DNA of 64,000 bases from Actinoplanes teichomyceticus ATCC 31121 (lineage in GTDB: Bacteria > Actinomycetota > Actinomycetes > Mycobacteriales > Micromonosporaceae): NCBI RefSeq assembly GCF_003711105.1, contig NZ_CP023865.1, positions 1,524,001 through 1,588,000 on the forward strand, given 5' to 3'. The notes under the pieces were generated by a model, which was given only the letters and a program-made list of their open reading frames with translations, was not told the DNA's origin and did no database searches. Shown here piece after piece: positions 8,816-18,564 of the stretch (position 1 is its first letter; each line of letters begins with the position of its first letter). The translations under genes were made by a program, and so were the position numbers.

Positions 8816-9007
8816 CCGAGACCGGCGATGGCTTTACGGACCCAGCCCGGCTGGTCCCGGAATAGGGTGATCGCCGGACCCGCTCCGGCGGAACCCCTCG
8901 TCCCCGGCGGCACCGCGCGGCTCCGTTGCCCGGCGCCGCCGGCCCGGCCGTTCCCCGGATCCCGGCCGGCGCTCGGGCTCCACGTGCCGGCCGGCGGCGC
9001 GGACCCC

Positions 9008-9037
9008 TTGACACCCGCGCGCCGAGAAGCCTACTTT
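9008..9037 (+). promoter_or_regulatory. Promoter of the DHFR-like gene
   Basis: TTGACA (9008-9013), 18-bp spacer, TACTTT (9032-9037). It is followed by an AT-rich stretch with the palindrome TTAATTAA, flanked by CAGTCAG and GGCAGTCA, a possible operator. The low-GC patch stands out in this genome. Confidence 0.65.
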
Positions 9038-9083
9038 ACCAGTCAGTTAATTAACGAGGCAGTCAAATAGCGAGGTGAGAGCG

Positions 9084-9617
9084 ATGGGCAAGGTTGTCGC
9101 GGTGGAGTATGTGACGCTCGACGGCGTCTTCGAGGAGCCGGCCTGGAGCGGGCCGTACTTCAACGACGAGCTCGGCAACTGGCAGGACGCGAACCTCCGC
9201 GAGGCCGACGCCCTGCTGCTCGGCCGGCGCACCTACGAGGGCTTCAAGTCCGCCTGGCCGCAGATGGAGGAGGCGACCGGGGAGTTCGGCGTGAAGATGA
9301 ACGCGATGCCCAAGCACGTGGCGACCACCACGCTCACCACCCCGGAGTGGAACGCGAGCTTCCTGCAGGGCGAGGTGGCCGACGCGGTCGCGCGGCTCAA
9401 GGCCGGGCCGGGCCACCTGCTGATCAACGGCAGCGCCACCCTGGTGAACTACCTGACCAGGCACAACCTGATCGACGAGTACCGGCTCATGATCTATCCG
9501 GTGGTGCAGGGCGAGGGGCGGCGGCTCTGGGAGGACGGCACCAAGATCGCTCTCTCGCTGACCGGGAGCTGGCGGACCGGCACCGGCGTCGAGGTCGTCA
9601 CCTACGTCCCGGCCTGA
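9084..9617 (+). CDS. Dihydrofolate reductase/RibD-C family protein
   Basis: 177 aa. GAGGTGAG precedes the ATG at 9084. It is related to the RibD C-terminal reductase fold (YVTLDGVFEEPAW, LLLGRRTYEGFKS, LLINGSATLVNYLTRHNLIDEYRLMI with PVVQGEGRRLW). Such stand-alone proteins bind NADPH, but their substrate is mostly unknown; it should not be read as the folate enzyme FolA. It has its own strong promoter and ends in a terminator shared with aceE, so it is monocistronic. Confidence 0.88.
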   Translation: MGKVVAVEYVTLDGVFEEPAWSGPYFNDELGNWQDANLREADALLLGRRTYEGFKSAWPQMEEATGEFGVKMNAMPKHVATTTLTTPEWNASFLQGEVADAVARLKAGPGHLLINGSATLVNYLTRHNLIDEYRLMIYPVVQGEGRRLWEDGTKIALSLTGSWRTGTGVEVVTYVPA

Positions 9618-9640
9618 GCCGGCGCCCGGCCGGGCGCGAA

Positions 9641-9683
9641 ACGCGGAATGGCCCGCCACTGTCGTGACGGGCCATTCCGGCGT
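9641..9683. terminator. Bidirectional terminator between DHFR-like gene and aceE
   Basis: A perfect 12-bp stem, CGGAATGGCCCG / CGGGCCATTCCG, with a 12-nt loop, extended by 3 bp across one bulge. It fills the 74-bp gap between the convergent genes. Confidence 0.85.
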
Positions 9684-9691
9684 GCGCCGAC

Positions 9692-12430
9692 CTAGCTGTC
9701 GCCGCCGGTCTCGCCGACCGGAGCCGCGTTGACGTCGTCGATCGCGTACTTCTTGGCGGCCTCGGCCGGGACGTGCGCCGGCACCTTGCCGCGCAGCGCG
9801 AGCTCGCGCAGCGTGGCCACGGCGACCGACTCGCCGTCCACATGGAAGTGGCGGCGCAGCGCGTGCCGGGTGTCGCTCATACCGAACCCGTCGGTGCCCA
9901 GCGAGGTGTAACCGTTCGGCACCCAGCGGGCGATCAGGTCGGGCACCGCCCGCATCCAGTCGCTGACCGCCACCGACGGACCCTGTGCCGCCTCCAGCTT
10001 CTGCTGGATGTACGGCTTGCGCGGCTGGTCGCTCGGGTGCAGCAGGTTGTGCTCCTCGGCCTCGATCGCGTCCCGGCGCAGCTCGGTCCACGAGGTGACC
10101 GACCAGACGTCGGCGCTCACGCCCCAGTCCTGGGCGAGCAGCTCCTGCGCCTTGAGCGCCCAGCGCATACCGGTGCCGGACGCCAGGATCTGCGCCTTCG
10201 GGCCGTCCAGCGCGGGGCCCTCGGAGAACCGGTAGATGCCCTTGAGCAGGCCCTCCACGTCGACGTCCGCGGGCTCGGCGGGCTGGACGGCCGGCTCGTT
10301 GTAGATGGTGAGGTAGTAGAAGATGTTCTCCTGCTTCTCGCCGTACATCCGGTGCAGGCCGTTCTCGATGATGTGCGCGATCTCGAACGCGAACGCCGGA
10401 TCGTACGCCACCACGGCCGGGTTGGTCGCCGCGATCAGCAGCGAGTGCCCGTCCTCGTGCTGCAGGCCCTCACCGTTGAGCGTGGTGCGCCCGGCGGTGG
10501 CGCCGAGCAGGAAGCCGCGCGTCATCTGGTCGGCGGCCGCCCACAGCTCGTCGGCGGTGCGCTGGAAGCCGAACATCGAGTAGAAGATGTAGAGCGGGAT
10601 CATCGGCTCGTCGTGCGTCGCGTACGACGTGCCGGCCGCGATGAAGCTCGCCGTCGAACCCGCCTCGTTGATGCCCTCGTGCAGGATCTGGCCGGTCGTG
10701 GCCTCCTTGTAGGACAGGAACAGCTCCCGGTCCACCGAGGTGTACGTCTGGCCGTGCGGCGAGTAGATCTTCTTCGTCGGGAAGAGCGAGTCCATGCCGA
10801 AGGTGCGGGCCTCGTCCGGGATGATCGGCACCCACCGGGCGCCGAACTCCTTGTCCTTCATGAGGTCCTTGAGCAGGCGGACGAAGGCCATCGTGGTGGC
10901 GACCTTCTGCTTGCCGCTGCCGCGCTTGATGTCGCCGAACACCTTTGAGTCCGGGATCGCCAGCGACTTGGCCTTGGTGCGCCGGGACGGCACGTAACCG
11001 CCCAGCTCGCGGCGGCGCTCCTGCATGTACTGGTATTCGTCGGACTTCTCGCCGGGGTGGTAGTACGGCGGGAGGTACGGGTTCTCCTCGAGCTGCTTGT
11101 CGCTGATGTCGAGGTAGAGCCGGTCCCGGAAGCCCTTGAGGTCCTCCAGGGTCAGCTTCTTCATCTGGTGGGTGGCGTTGCGGGCCTCGAAGTGCGAGCC
11201 CAGCGTCCAGCCCTTGATCGTCTTGGCGAGGATCACCGTCGGCTGACCGGTGTGCTCCACGGCCGCCTTGTACGCCGCGTAGAGCTTGCGGTAGTCGTGA
11301 CCGCCGCGCTTGAGGTTCCAGATCTCGTCGTCGGTCATGCCCTCGACGAGCTTGCGGGTGCGCGGGTCACGGCCGAAGAAGTGCTCGCGGACGTACGCCC
11401 CGGACTCGCCCTTGTAGGTCTGGTAGTCGCCGTCCGGCGTGACGTTCATCAGGTTGACCAGCGCGCCGTCGGTGTCCGCGGCCAGCAGCGGGTCCCACTC
11501 GCGGCCCCAGACCACCTTGATGACGTTCCACCCGGCGCCGCGGAAGAAGGACTCCAGCTCCTGGATGACCTTGCCGTTGCCGCGCACCGGACCGTCGAGC
11601 CGCTGCAGGTTGCAGTTGACCACGAAGGTGAGGTTGTCGAGCTCCTCGCGGGCCGCCAGGCCGATCGCGCCGAGCGACTCGACCTCGTCCATCTCGCCGT
11701 CGCCGAGGAACGCCCAGACGTTCTGCTGGCTGGTGTCCTTGATGCCGCGGTTGTGCAGGTAGCGGTTGTACCGCGCCTGGTAGATCGCGTTCATCGGGCC
11801 CAGGCCCATGCTGACGGTCGGGAACTCCCAGAAGTTCGGCATCAACCGCGGGTGCGGGTACGACGGCAGACCGCCGCCCGGGTGGCTCAGCTCCTGCCGG
11901 AAGCCGTCGAGCTGGTCGGTGCTCAGCCGGCCCTCCAGGTACGCCCGGGCGTACATGCCCGGGGACGCGTGGCCCTGGAAGAAGATCTGATCGCCGCCGC
12001 CCGGGTGGTCCTTGCCCCGGAAGAAGTGGTTCATGCCCACCTCGTAGAGGCTGGCGCTGGACGCGTACGACGAGATGTGGCCTCCGACGCCGATCTCGGG
12101 ACGCTGCGCGCGGTGCACCAGCATGGCGGCGTTCCACCGGATGTACGCCCGGATCCGCCGCTCGACGAACTCGTCCCCCGGGAACCACGGCTCCCGCTCC
12201 GGCGGGATCGTGTTGATGTAGTCGGTGGACGTCAGTGGCGGAACGCCCACCTGTCGTTCACGGGCGCGCTCCAGCAGGCGCAACATAACGTACCGGGCTC
12301 GTTTGGCGCCCCGCTCGTCGATGACTCCGTCGAGGGACTCGATCCATTCGTTTGTTTCCGAAGGGTCGATGTCCGGAAGCTGGCTCGGCAGGCCATCGCT
12401 GATCACCGGGCGCTTGCGCTCCGTGGCCAC
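9692..12430 (-). CDS. aceE: Pyruvate dehydrogenase E1 component, homodimeric type
   Basis: Decarboxylates pyruvate with thiamine diphosphate and acetylates the E2 lipoyl arm, feeding acetyl-CoA to the citrate cycle and to fatty-acid synthesis. 912 aa from the GTG at 12430, which follows AAGAGGATT; the frame stays open further upstream, but similarity starts at [15 protein letters not shown]. The TPP motif is intact (GDGEMDE with [10 protein letters not shown]). C-terminal transketolase regions follow ([28 protein letters not shown]). It sits near fabD and ahpE, as in other actinobacteria. Confidence 0.96.
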   Translation of the reverse strand: MATERKRPVISDGLPSQLPDIDPSETNEWIESLDGVIDERGAKRARYVMLRLLERARERQVGVPPLTSTDYINTIPPEREPWFPGDEFVERRIRAYIRWNAAMLVHRAQRPEIGVGGHISSYASSASLYEVGMNHFFRGKDHPGGGDQIFFQGHASPGMYARAYLEGRLSTDQLDGFRQELSHPGGGLPSYPHPRLMPNFWEFPTVSMGLGPMNAIYQARYNRYLHNRGIKDTSQQNVWAFLGDGEMDEVESLGAIGLAAREELDNLTFVVNCNLQRLDGPVRGNGKVIQELESFFRGAGWNVIKVVWGREWDPLLAADTDGALVNLMNVTPDGDYQTYKGESGAYVREHFFGRDPRTRKLVEGMTDDEIWNLKRGGHDYRKLYAAYKAAVEHTGQPTVILAKTIKGWTLGSHFEARNATHQMKKLTLEDLKGFRDRLYLDISDKQLEENPYLPPYYHPGEKSDEYQYMQERRRELGGYVPSRRTKAKSLAIPDSKVFGDIKRGSGKQKVATTMAFVRLLKDLMKDKEFGARWVPIIPDEARTFGMDSLFPTKKIYSPHGQTYTSVDRELFLSYKEATTGQILHEGINEAGSTASFIAAGTSYATHDEPMIPLYIFYSMFGFQRTADELWAAADQMTRGFLLGATAGRTTLNGEGLQHEDGHSLLIAATNPAVVAYDPAFAFEIAHIIENGLHRMYGEKQENIFYYLTIYNEPAVQPAEPADVDVEGLLKGIYRFSEGPALDGPKAQILASGTGMRWALKAQELLAQDWGVSADVWSVTSWTELRRDAIEAEEHNLLHPSDQPRKPYIQQKLEAAQGPSVAVSDWMRAVPDLIARWVPNGYTSLGTDGFGMSDTRHALRRHFHVDGESVAVATLRELALRGKVPAHVPAEAAKKYAIDDVNAAPVGETGGDS

Positions 12431-12582
12431 AGGCAATCCTCTTGGTTGAGTGTCGGAACCGGTGCGATCCAGGTGGCGTATCGCCCGGAGGTCTCCATCC
12501 TGCCCCTTAACGGTGGGCGTCGTCACGCCTAACGGTCGGGGCAGCGATGCGCGACACACGTACTGACCAGTAACTTCGGGTG

Positions 12583-12996
12583 TCACCCGGTGAGGAACGA
12601 GAAACGGACCTGGCGAACCGGGTTGTCGCCGTTGGGATCCACCAGGCAGACCGACTGCCAGGTGCCGAACGCGATGCGCCCGCCGAACACCGGCAGGCTC
12701 GCGTACGGCGGGATCCAGGCCGGCAGCACGTGGTCCCGGCCGTGCCCGCGCGAGCCGTGCCGGTGCACCCACCGGTCCTGCGCCGGCAGCAGGTCGCCGA
12801 TCGCGGTCAGCAGGTCCTCGTCCGAGCCGGCGCCGGTCTCGATCACCGCCAGCCCGGCGGTCGCGTGCGGCACGAACACGTGCAGCAGCCCGTCCGCGCC
12901 GCTCGCGTGCTCGCCGAGGAAGCGTTCCGCCTCGGCGGTGATGTCGACGACGGCCGGCGAGCTCCCGGTCCGTACGGTGATCACTTCGGTGCGCAT
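12583..12996 (-). CDS. YjbQ/UPF0047 family protein
   Basis: 137 aa. Matches the UPF0047 pattern with conserved His and Asp/Glu: [45 protein letters not shown]. Members have weak thiamine-phosphate synthase activity in vitro; their true function is unknown. A TAGGCT box 6 nt before the ATG suggests a leaderless transcript. It is divergent from the E1-like gene at 13218. Confidence 0.92.
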   Translation of the reverse strand: MRTEVITVRTGSSPAVVDITAEAERFLGEHASGADGLLHVFVPHATAGLAVIETGAGSDEDLLTAIGDLLPAQDRWVHRHGSRGHGRDHVLPAWIPPYASLPVFGGRIAFGTWQSVCLVDPNGDNPVRQVRFSFLTG

Positions 12997-13002
12997 CCGG
13001 CG

Positions 13003-13008
13003 AGCCTA
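13003..13008 (-). promoter_or_regulatory. -10 box, leaderless yjbQ promoter
   Basis: TAGGCT lies 6 nt upstream of the ATG at 12996 on the minus strand. Confidence 0.55.
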
Positions 13009-13217
13009 TGCGCACCGTTCCGGCGCCGGGCAGGCAGCCGCCGCGCCGGCCGGGACGCGGCGGGCGCCGGGTGTGCGGCGGCGCCGCGCCGGACCGTGTC
13101 GATCCCCGACCATGCCGATATCGCACCACCGCCCGGCCCGGCCGCGTCGGAAGATCGACAGGTGTGATCGGAATCCGGCGGGTGGCAGCGCTCGCCCGGG
13201 TCCGTAATGCTGGCTTC

Positions 13218-15446
13218 GTGACCACCCCGCAAAACCTCGACGAGCGGTTCCGCGATGCGGTCTCGGCCCTGCGGCCTCCGGAGCACCCACGGGCGCCCGG
13301 CGACCCGGTCCGTGACGGCGTCACGCTGACCGGCGCCCGCGCCCTGGAACTCTTCGACGCCCAGCTCACCACCCGCCACCTCGACCTCGCCGCGCGCTGG
13401 CTGCGCAGCTTCAACGAGGGCTTCCACACCGTCGCCTCGGCCGGCCACGAGGGCAATGCCGCGGTCGCCGCCGTGCTGCGCGGCGACGACCCGGCCCTGC
13501 CGCACGACCGGGCCGCGGCGTTCTACTGCGTCCGGGCGGCGTACCGGGCCGAGCCGTCCGGCGGCGACCCGGCCCGGCGGCTGGAGGAGGCCGCCCGGGA
13601 CGTGCTGCGCGGGGTGGTGGCGTCGGTCCGGGACCCGATCAGCGGCGGGCGCGACCGGGTGTTCGGCAACGCCGGGCTGCATCTGGTCCCGGTGGTCTCC
13701 GCGGCGGCGGGCCACCTGCCGAGGGCGGTCGGCCTGGCGTACGGCCTGGGCCGCGCGCCGGACCCGCGCTGGCCCTCCGACGCGATCGTGGCGGCCACCT
13801 TCGCCGCGGACGACACCGCCCAGCCCGGCGCGGCCGCCGCCCTGCACGCGGCCGGCTGGCACGACCGGGCCGGCCAGCCGGTCCCGCTGCTGCTGGTGTG
13901 CGAGGAGGACGCGCCCGGCGGGGCCGCCGCGGACAGCTGGGCCGCGGCGGTGCTGCGCGGGCGCCCGGGGCTGCGTTACGCGTACGCCGACGGATGCGAC
14001 CTGGCCGCCGTCCACGACGCCGCCACCGCGGCGGTGGAGTACGTCCGCCGCGAGCGCCGCCCCGCCGTGCTGCACCTGGGCACGGTGCGCCTGCTGGGCC
14101 ACCCGGGCGATCCGGACCCGGGCGCCGACCTGGACCGCGACCCGCTGGTCGGCGCCGCCCGGCTGCTCGTCGAAGCCGGACTGCTCGGCCCGGACGAGGT
14201 CATCACCCGCTACGACGAGGTCGGCTGGCAGGTCCGCAAGGCCGCCGAGGAGGTGCTCGGCGAGCCGAAACTGGCCACCGTCGGGGAGATCGTCGCCGCC
14301 CTGGCCCCGCGCCGGCCGCTGCGGGTCGCGCACGCGATCGCCGAGGCCGCGAGCCGGGCCACCGGGCCGGGCGCGGCCGGGCGGGCCCGGGTCTTCGGCG
14401 GGCGGCTGCCCGAACAGGCCGGCCCGATGACGCTCGCGCAGACCGTCAACGCCACCCTCACCGACGCCCTGGCCGCCCGGCCCGGGCTGCTCGTCTTCGG
14501 CCCGGCGACCACCCGGGGCGGCCGGCACGGGGTCACCGCCGGGCTGCGCGAGCGCGGCGGCGACCGGGTCTTCGACACCCCGGCCGACGCCACCGGGGTG
14601 ATCGGGCTGGCCCTGGGCGCCGGGCTGGCCGGCCTGCTCCCGGTCGCCGAACTGCCCGGCCTGGCCGGTCTGCACGGTGGCGAGGACCAGCTGCGGGCCG
14701 AGGCGGCGACCATGTCGTTCCTGTCCTCGGGCCGCTACCGCAACCCCCTGGTGCTGCGCGTCCCGGCGCTCGCCGACGCGTACGGGCTCGGCGGGCACCT
14801 GGCCAACGACAACTCGGTCGCGGTGCTGCGCGACGTGCCCGGCCTGGTCGTCGCCGCCCCGGCCCGCGCCGAGGACGCCGCCCCGATGCTGCGCACCTGC
14901 CTGGCCGCCGCCGAGGTGGACGGCAGCGTCTGCGTCTTCCTGGAACCGGCGTCGCTGTACCAGACGAGGGACCTCTATCAGCAAGGCGACAACGAGTGGC
15001 TGGCGCCCTATCCGTCCCCGGACCGGTGGGCCGGTCAGCACGCCCCGATCGGTCGGGCCCGCATCTACACCCTGGGCACGGCGCAGGACCTGACCATCGT
15101 CACGTACGGTGGCGGGGTGCGGATGTCCCTTCGAGTGGCGGCCCGGCTGGCCGCCGACGGATACGGCACGCGGGTGGTCGATCTGCGCTGGCTGAGCCCG
15201 CTCCCCGTGGCCGACCTGGTACGCGAGGCCGCGGCGACCGGCCGGGTGCTGATCGTCGACGAGACCCGTCGCTCCGGCGGGGTCGGCGAGGGCGTGCTCG
15301 CGGCGCTGGTCGACGGGGCGTTCGTCGGGTCCGCGCGCCGGGTGGCCGCCGCCGACGCACCCGTTCCCCTGGGTCCGGCCGCCCAGCACGTACTGGTGGG
15401 AGAAGATGCCATCACACAGGGTGCCCACGCCCTGCTGGCGCGGTAA
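13218..15446 (+). CDS. Fused 2-oxoacid dehydrogenase E1 alpha/beta-like protein, cofactor residues lost
   Basis: 742 aa from the GTG at 13218. The alpha-like half covers about residues 45-345 and the beta-like half 403-742, in the order of fused branched-chain 2-oxoacid dehydrogenase E1 proteins. The scaffold is preserved ([19 protein letters not shown]-like [25 protein letters not shown]). Expected functional positions differ: the GDG/GDAS TPP motif reads ADDT (197-200), the EDN motif reads EED (229-231), the beta GEDV motif reads GPAT (428-431), and GGHFHND reads GGHLAND. Comparison is with family patterns known to me, not an alignment run. A non-catalytic or changed role is inferred. Confidence 0.8.
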   Translation: MTTPQNLDERFRDAVSALRPPEHPRAPGDPVRDGVTLTGARALELFDAQLTTRHLDLAARWLRSFNEGFHTVASAGHEGNAAVAAVLRGDDPALPHDRAAAFYCVRAAYRAEPSGGDPARRLEEAARDVLRGVVASVRDPISGGRDRVFGNAGLHLVPVVSAAAGHLPRAVGLAYGLGRAPDPRWPSDAIVAATFAADDTAQPGAAAALHAAGWHDRAGQPVPLLLVCEEDAPGGAAADSWAAAVLRGRPGLRYAYADGCDLAAVHDAATAAVEYVRRERRPAVLHLGTVRLLGHPGDPDPGADLDRDPLVGAARLLVEAGLLGPDEVITRYDEVGWQVRKAAEEVLGEPKLATVGEIVAALAPRRPLRVAHAIAEAASRATGPGAAGRARVFGGRLPEQAGPMTLAQTVNATLTDALAARPGLLVFGPATTRGGRHGVTAGLRERGGDRVFDTPADATGVIGLALGAGLAGLLPVAELPGLAGLHGGEDQLRAEAATMSFLSSGRYRNPLVLRVPALADAYGLGGHLANDNSVAVLRDVPGLVVAAPARAEDAAPMLRTCLAAAEVDGSVCVFLEPASLYQTRDLYQQGDNEWLAPYPSPDRWAGQHAPIGRARIYTLGTAQDLTIVTYGGGVRMSLRVAARLAADGYGTRVVDLRWLSPLPVADLVREAAATGRVLIVDETRRSGGVGEGVLAALVDGAFVGSARRVAAADAPVPLGPAAQHVLVGEDAITQGAHALLAR

Positions 15447-15450
15447 ATTG

Positions 15451-15496
15451 CCACACACTCGGTGCGCCACTTGCGCCCGAGGCCCGGAGTGTGTGG
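15451..15496 (+). terminator. Hairpin after the E1-like gene
   Basis: A 10-bp perfect stem CCACACACTC / GAGTGTGTGG, with inner pairing GGTGCGC / GCGCCC. It begins 5 bp after the stop. Confidence 0.7.
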
Positions 15497-15568
15497 ACTA
15501 CCCCCAGGTTCCGATGAATTTTTACAGCTGGTTCCGGGTGCATTTTCACGGCTAGGAGGATTTGGACA

Positions 15569-16000
15569 GTGAGCGCGACCGCGGGTCAGGCCGACGGCGT
15601 ACGTAGCCTGGCGGACCGGTTCGGCTTCGAGCCGAACATGGTGGTCATGGAGATGGGATACGACGACGATGTCGACGAGGATCTCCGTGACGCCCTGACC
15701 GAACGCGTCGGTGAGCTGGTCGACGAGGACACCGACGAGGTCGTCGACGCGGTGCTGTTGTGGTACCGCGACGGTGACGGTGATCTGTTCGAGCTGCTCA
15801 CCGATGCTCTTGGCCCCCTCGCCGACAACGGCGTGGTGTGGTTGCTGACCCCGAAGGCCGGGCGCGACGGACACGTCGAGCCGAGCGAGATCAGCGAGTC
15901 GGCGCCCACCGCCGGCCTGCAGCAGACCTCGACGGTGAACGCCGGCAAGGACTGGACCGGGGCCCGGCTCGTCTCCCCGCGGGGCGCCAAGAAGAAGTAG
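15569..16000 (+). CDS. DUF3052 protein
   Basis: 143 aa, GTG start after GGAGGATTTGGACA. An acidic protein with the DUF3052 pattern (LADRFGFEPNMVVMEMGYD, DDVDEDLRDAL, WLLTPKAGRDGHVEPSEISE) and a short basic end GAKKK. Function is unknown. It is restricted to actinobacteria and sits beside ahpE and aceE there, as it does here, which points to a conserved functional link that has not been explained. Confidence 0.9.
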   Translation: MSATAGQADGVRSLADRFGFEPNMVVMEMGYDDDVDEDLRDALTERVGELVDEDTDEVVDAVLLWYRDGDGDLFELLTDALGPLADNGVVWLLTPKAGRDGHVEPSEISESAPTAGLQQTSTVNAGKDWTGARLVSPRGAKKK

Positions 16001-16021
16001 CTCACCCACCCCCTCAGCGCA

Positions 16022-16048
16022 GGTCGGCGTCCCTCCCGGACGCCGGCC
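16022..16048 (+). terminator. Hairpin after the DUF3052 gene
   Basis: An 11-bp stem (GGTCGGCGTCC / GGACGCCGGCC, one G-T pair) with a 5-nt loop, 21 bp past the stop and just before the ahpE promoter. Confidence 0.6.
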
Positions 16049-16060
16049 GATCGGCGTGGC

Positions 16061-16066
16061 TAGGCT
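16061..16066 (+). promoter_or_regulatory. -10 box, leaderless ahpE promoter
   Basis: TAGGCT lies 6 nt before the ATG at 16073, with no ribosome site between. Confidence 0.55.
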
Positions 16067-16072
16067 GGGCGG

Positions 16073-16537
16073 ATGCCGATCGAGGTAGGCCGGCCGGCGC
16101 CGGATTTCCTGCTCAAAGACCAGAACAACCAAGAGGTACGCCTCGGGAACTTCCGCGGGCGCAAGGCTGTGCTGCTGGTCTTCTACCCCCTCGCGTTCAG
16201 CCGGCGCTGCCACGGCGAGCTCACCGAGATCCAGCAGAACCTCGACGGGTACGCCAACGACCGGGTGCAGGTGCTCACCCTCAGCGTCGACTCGGTGTAC
16301 AGCCACAAGGTCTGGGCCGAGCAGGAGGGCTTCGCGTTCCCGCTGCTCGCCGACTTCTGGCCGCACGGCGAGGTGGCGCGGGCGTACGGCGTCTTCAACG
16401 AGGACAGCGGCTTCGCCAACCGGGGCACGTTCCTGGTGGACCGGGCCGGAACGATCCGGTTCGCCGAGATGGCGGGGCCGGGGGAGTCCCGGGACCAGAG
16501 CGCGTGGCGGGCGGCGCTCGCCGCCGTCGAGGCCTGA
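16073..16537 (+). CDS. ahpE: 1-Cys peroxiredoxin AhpE
   Basis: 154 aa thiol peroxidase that reduces hydroperoxides. The peroxidatic Cys46 is in PLAFSRRCHGEL, with Arg117 in NRGTF. It closely follows the M. tuberculosis AhpE pattern (FPLLADFWPHGEVARAYGVFNE). The usual Thr three residues before the Cys is Ser here, a tolerated change in peroxiredoxins. No resolving cysteine is seen, so it is of the 1-Cys type. It lies just upstream of tRNA-Val. Confidence 0.94.
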   Translation: MPIEVGRPAPDFLLKDQNNQEVRLGNFRGRKAVLLVFYPLAFSRRCHGELTEIQQNLDGYANDRVQVLTLSVDSVYSHKVWAEQEGFAFPLLADFWPHGEVARAYGVFNEDSGFANRGTFLVDRAGTIRFAEMAGPGESRDQSAWRAALAAVEA

Positions 16538-16781
16538 TCCACGCCGGTCCATCCCGGTCCCATCCCGGCTCCGCGATGCTCCGGGGCGGTCGCGCCGTCG
16601 CGGCGGCTCAGTCTGCCCTGTTCGTGCCGTTCGGTTCTCGCTGCGTCGCTTCCGGGTGGCGCCATCGGGGTCGCCACGGTTCCGTTCTTTCGGTCCGGGG
16701 CCTCTCCGGAAGGAGCGATTCCTCCCGGGTGGGCTCCGCTGCCCGGTGTGCGGTGCCTCCGGGCGGCGATCGCGGGCAGGG

Positions 16782-16787
16782 TAGGAT
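16782..16787 (+). promoter_or_regulatory. -10 box of tRNA-Val
   Basis: TAGGAT lies 23 bp before the mature tRNA start. No clear -35 is seen. Confidence 0.45.
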
Positions 16788-16810
16788 GACCACTCCGGCA
16801 CAGCCGAGCC

Positions 16811-16885
16811 GGGCGCGTAGCTCAGTGGGAGAGCACTCGCCTTACAAGCGAGGGGTCGTAGGTTCGAAACCTACCGCGCCCACCA
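16811..16885 (+). tRNA. tRNA-Val(UAC)
   Basis: A full cloverleaf: acceptor GGGCGCG / CGCGCCC, D arm GCTC-GAGC, anticodon stem CTCGC/GCGAG with loop CTTACAA (anticodon TAC at 16843-16845), and T arm GTAGG-TTCGAAA-CCTAC. CCA is encoded (16883-16885). An integrase stub lies 65 bp downstream, so the 3' end is a likely attachment site. Confidence 0.97.
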
Positions 16886-16949
16886 CCGTGAACAGCACCG
16901 GAGCGGACACCGATCCGGTCGGCCGTCCGCTCCGGTCTCATTTCCGGCC

Positions 16950-17066
16950 TTAGTTGCTCTTCCACAGCGGGCAGGCGACCTGCTCGGTGATGCCGCTGAC
17001 CAGTTCTGGCGCGAGGCGCTGGTAGCGGGTCGTCATCACCATCTGGGACCAGCCCAGAAAGCCACC
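16950..17066 (-). pseudogene. Tyrosine integrase C-terminal remnant
   Basis: About 38 codons ending in TAA keep the last part of a tyrosine recombinase: GFLGWSQMVMTTRYQRLAPE then LVSGITEQVACPLW. This matches the usual GH-S-x-V-M-T-x-R-Y-x-H-L motif with the active-site Tyr, but GHAS has become GWSQ. The rest of the enzyme is absent, and similarity stops next to the hairpin at 17073. Its position beside tRNA-Val is that of an old integrative element. Confidence 0.72.
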
Positions 17067-17072
17067 GCTCGG

Positions 17073-17162
17073 AAGACCCCCGCGCGTGCGGGGGTCTTTC
17101 CCGCGAGTACGCGCCGCTCTGGCCGGACGAGATGTTGTCCCCGCAGGTGCGGACATTCGAGC
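17073..17162. repeat. Two palindromic cores 61 nt apart (terminator or CRISPR-like relic)
   Basis: The first core is an 11-bp perfect hairpin, AAGACCCCCGC / GCGGGGGTCTT, followed by TC (17073-17098). It looks like a terminator, but also like the CCCCGCGCGTGCGGGG core of actinobacterial type I-E CRISPR repeats. A second, degenerate core (GTCCCCGCAGGTGCGG, from 17137) starts 61 nt later, the I-E repeat-plus-spacer period. No third unit or cas gene is seen. Confidence 0.35.
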
Positions 17163-18564
17163 GGCTTCCGTGACGGGGCGGCGGAGTCCGCGGTGCCTGT
17201 GGTTCGTGCGGCCGGCCTGCTTCCCGTGAGCGGGTGGCGGCTCGCGCCCAGGGGTCTTGCGCTGCTCCGGGCCGCGGTGGTGGGCGGGACCGGGGCGGCT
17301 GGCGGGCCGCGGTGACCTGGTGGCCGCTCGTGCCGACCAACTGACGACGTTTCTGGGCCGCAGTCGTGCACCCGATGACGACTCGATCATTCACGAGGAT
17401 GGGCCACGCCGCCCGGGAGGTTCTCCGGCTGCGACACGCCGGGGCGGCCATCCCGTTCAACGGGTGAAACTGTGCCGTGAAACGGTGCCGTGGAGAACCG
17501 GCTGGCAGGTGATATGACCGATTTAGGTAGATTGTCGTACTAGCTGGCTTGGTGCTGTGGGACTGGTTCAGCCGGATGCGGTGCCGCTCGCTTTCCTGGT
17601 CGGCGGTGGGAGTCGCTTTACCTTTAAGATCGAACGCCAGTTCTTCGGAGTTGTTTGGTTCGCCGCATTCATATGAGGCCGGTTCTGGGCCCGGCGGAAT
17701 GCGAGCAGGGCTCACCTGCGGGTTTGTCATCGGTGGTCAAATGACTACCGGCGAACCCGTGATCCGTTGTCCCGGCTCCAGCTCGTGAAGAATTGTAGAG
17801 TGGGCCGGTATCGCTTCTACGGGGTCGGGTGTTCAGGTGAACCGGCGTAGTGCGAAAGGACGACAGTAAGCACTGTGTGACGCATGTCAATTTTATTTTT
17901 GTTGCCCCCTGTTTCGCGCCGTTTCATTGCGGGATGATCATACTGTTTATTGCTGTCCTGCTCGGCGGGGGTGACCCGGAAGGCGGCGTTTCGCAAGTTT
18001 CCTAAGTGTGGCGCGGGCACGGCACGCACCCGCAGTCTCTCGTTAGCGCCGCGTAGGTGACTGGCGCTAGTTGCCTGCGGGGTGTCATGGTCATCTGGCG
18101 GCGCAACCTACCGTCGGGTACGCTCAAAACGAGGATTTCTGCACGACATCCTCATCCGATCTCGCGTCTGGTTGACCCTGGGCCGATTCGGAGAAAGCCC
18201 CGAAATTGGCTGTGGTGGCAGTTTTCGGGGAAGTCGATAAGGGGTCGATGCGGTGCCGTTGGCGCTCGCGTCGGCCCCTTATTCGTTACGGATTTCCCGC
18301 ATTCTTCGAAGGCCGGAAAGCGCTCGTGCGGTTCTCCGCGTGGGGCGCCCGGGGCGGAGTTGCCTGCGCTGTCTCCTGTTGATCATGTCAGGTTTCCCGA
18401 TCTTCATCGGGCAACCGCCTGTGTTGGTTTCCGTCGGTCCTCTGGGGCAGAATGTCGGGCGGCGCTGAGGCCTCCTGTCCACCAGCAGGAGTTTCCGTGC
18501 TGTCCCCCGTATTTCCTGTTTCTGCAGTTGTGGCCCAGGGTCAATTACCAGAGTGGAGATCTGT
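17163..18564. other. Lower-GC region with no supported gene
   Basis: About 1.4 kb with visibly more A and T than its surroundings (AT-rich runs near 17880-17960 and 18120-18300). Short open frames exist on both strands, but none has a ribosome site together with recognisable protein features. It lies between the integrase remnant and the accessory HTH operon and is probably degraded mobile-element DNA. Confidence 0.55.

Noticed and set aside
9084..9617. Calling the DHFR-like gene folA.
   Set aside because: It has the RibD-C type pattern rather than the folate-enzyme signature.
12431..13456. Upstream extension of aceE to 13456.
   Set aside because: It would run through the YjbQ-like gene. 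Similarity and the ribosome site place the start at the GTG at 12430.
17073..17162. Calling a CRISPR array.
   Set aside because: Only two cores, the second imperfect, and no cas genes. Kept as a weak finding only.
16822..17730. A 302-codon minus-strand frame starting in the gene-poor region.
   Set aside because: It runs through tRNA-Val. Only the 38-codon integrase end, in a different frame, looks like protein.
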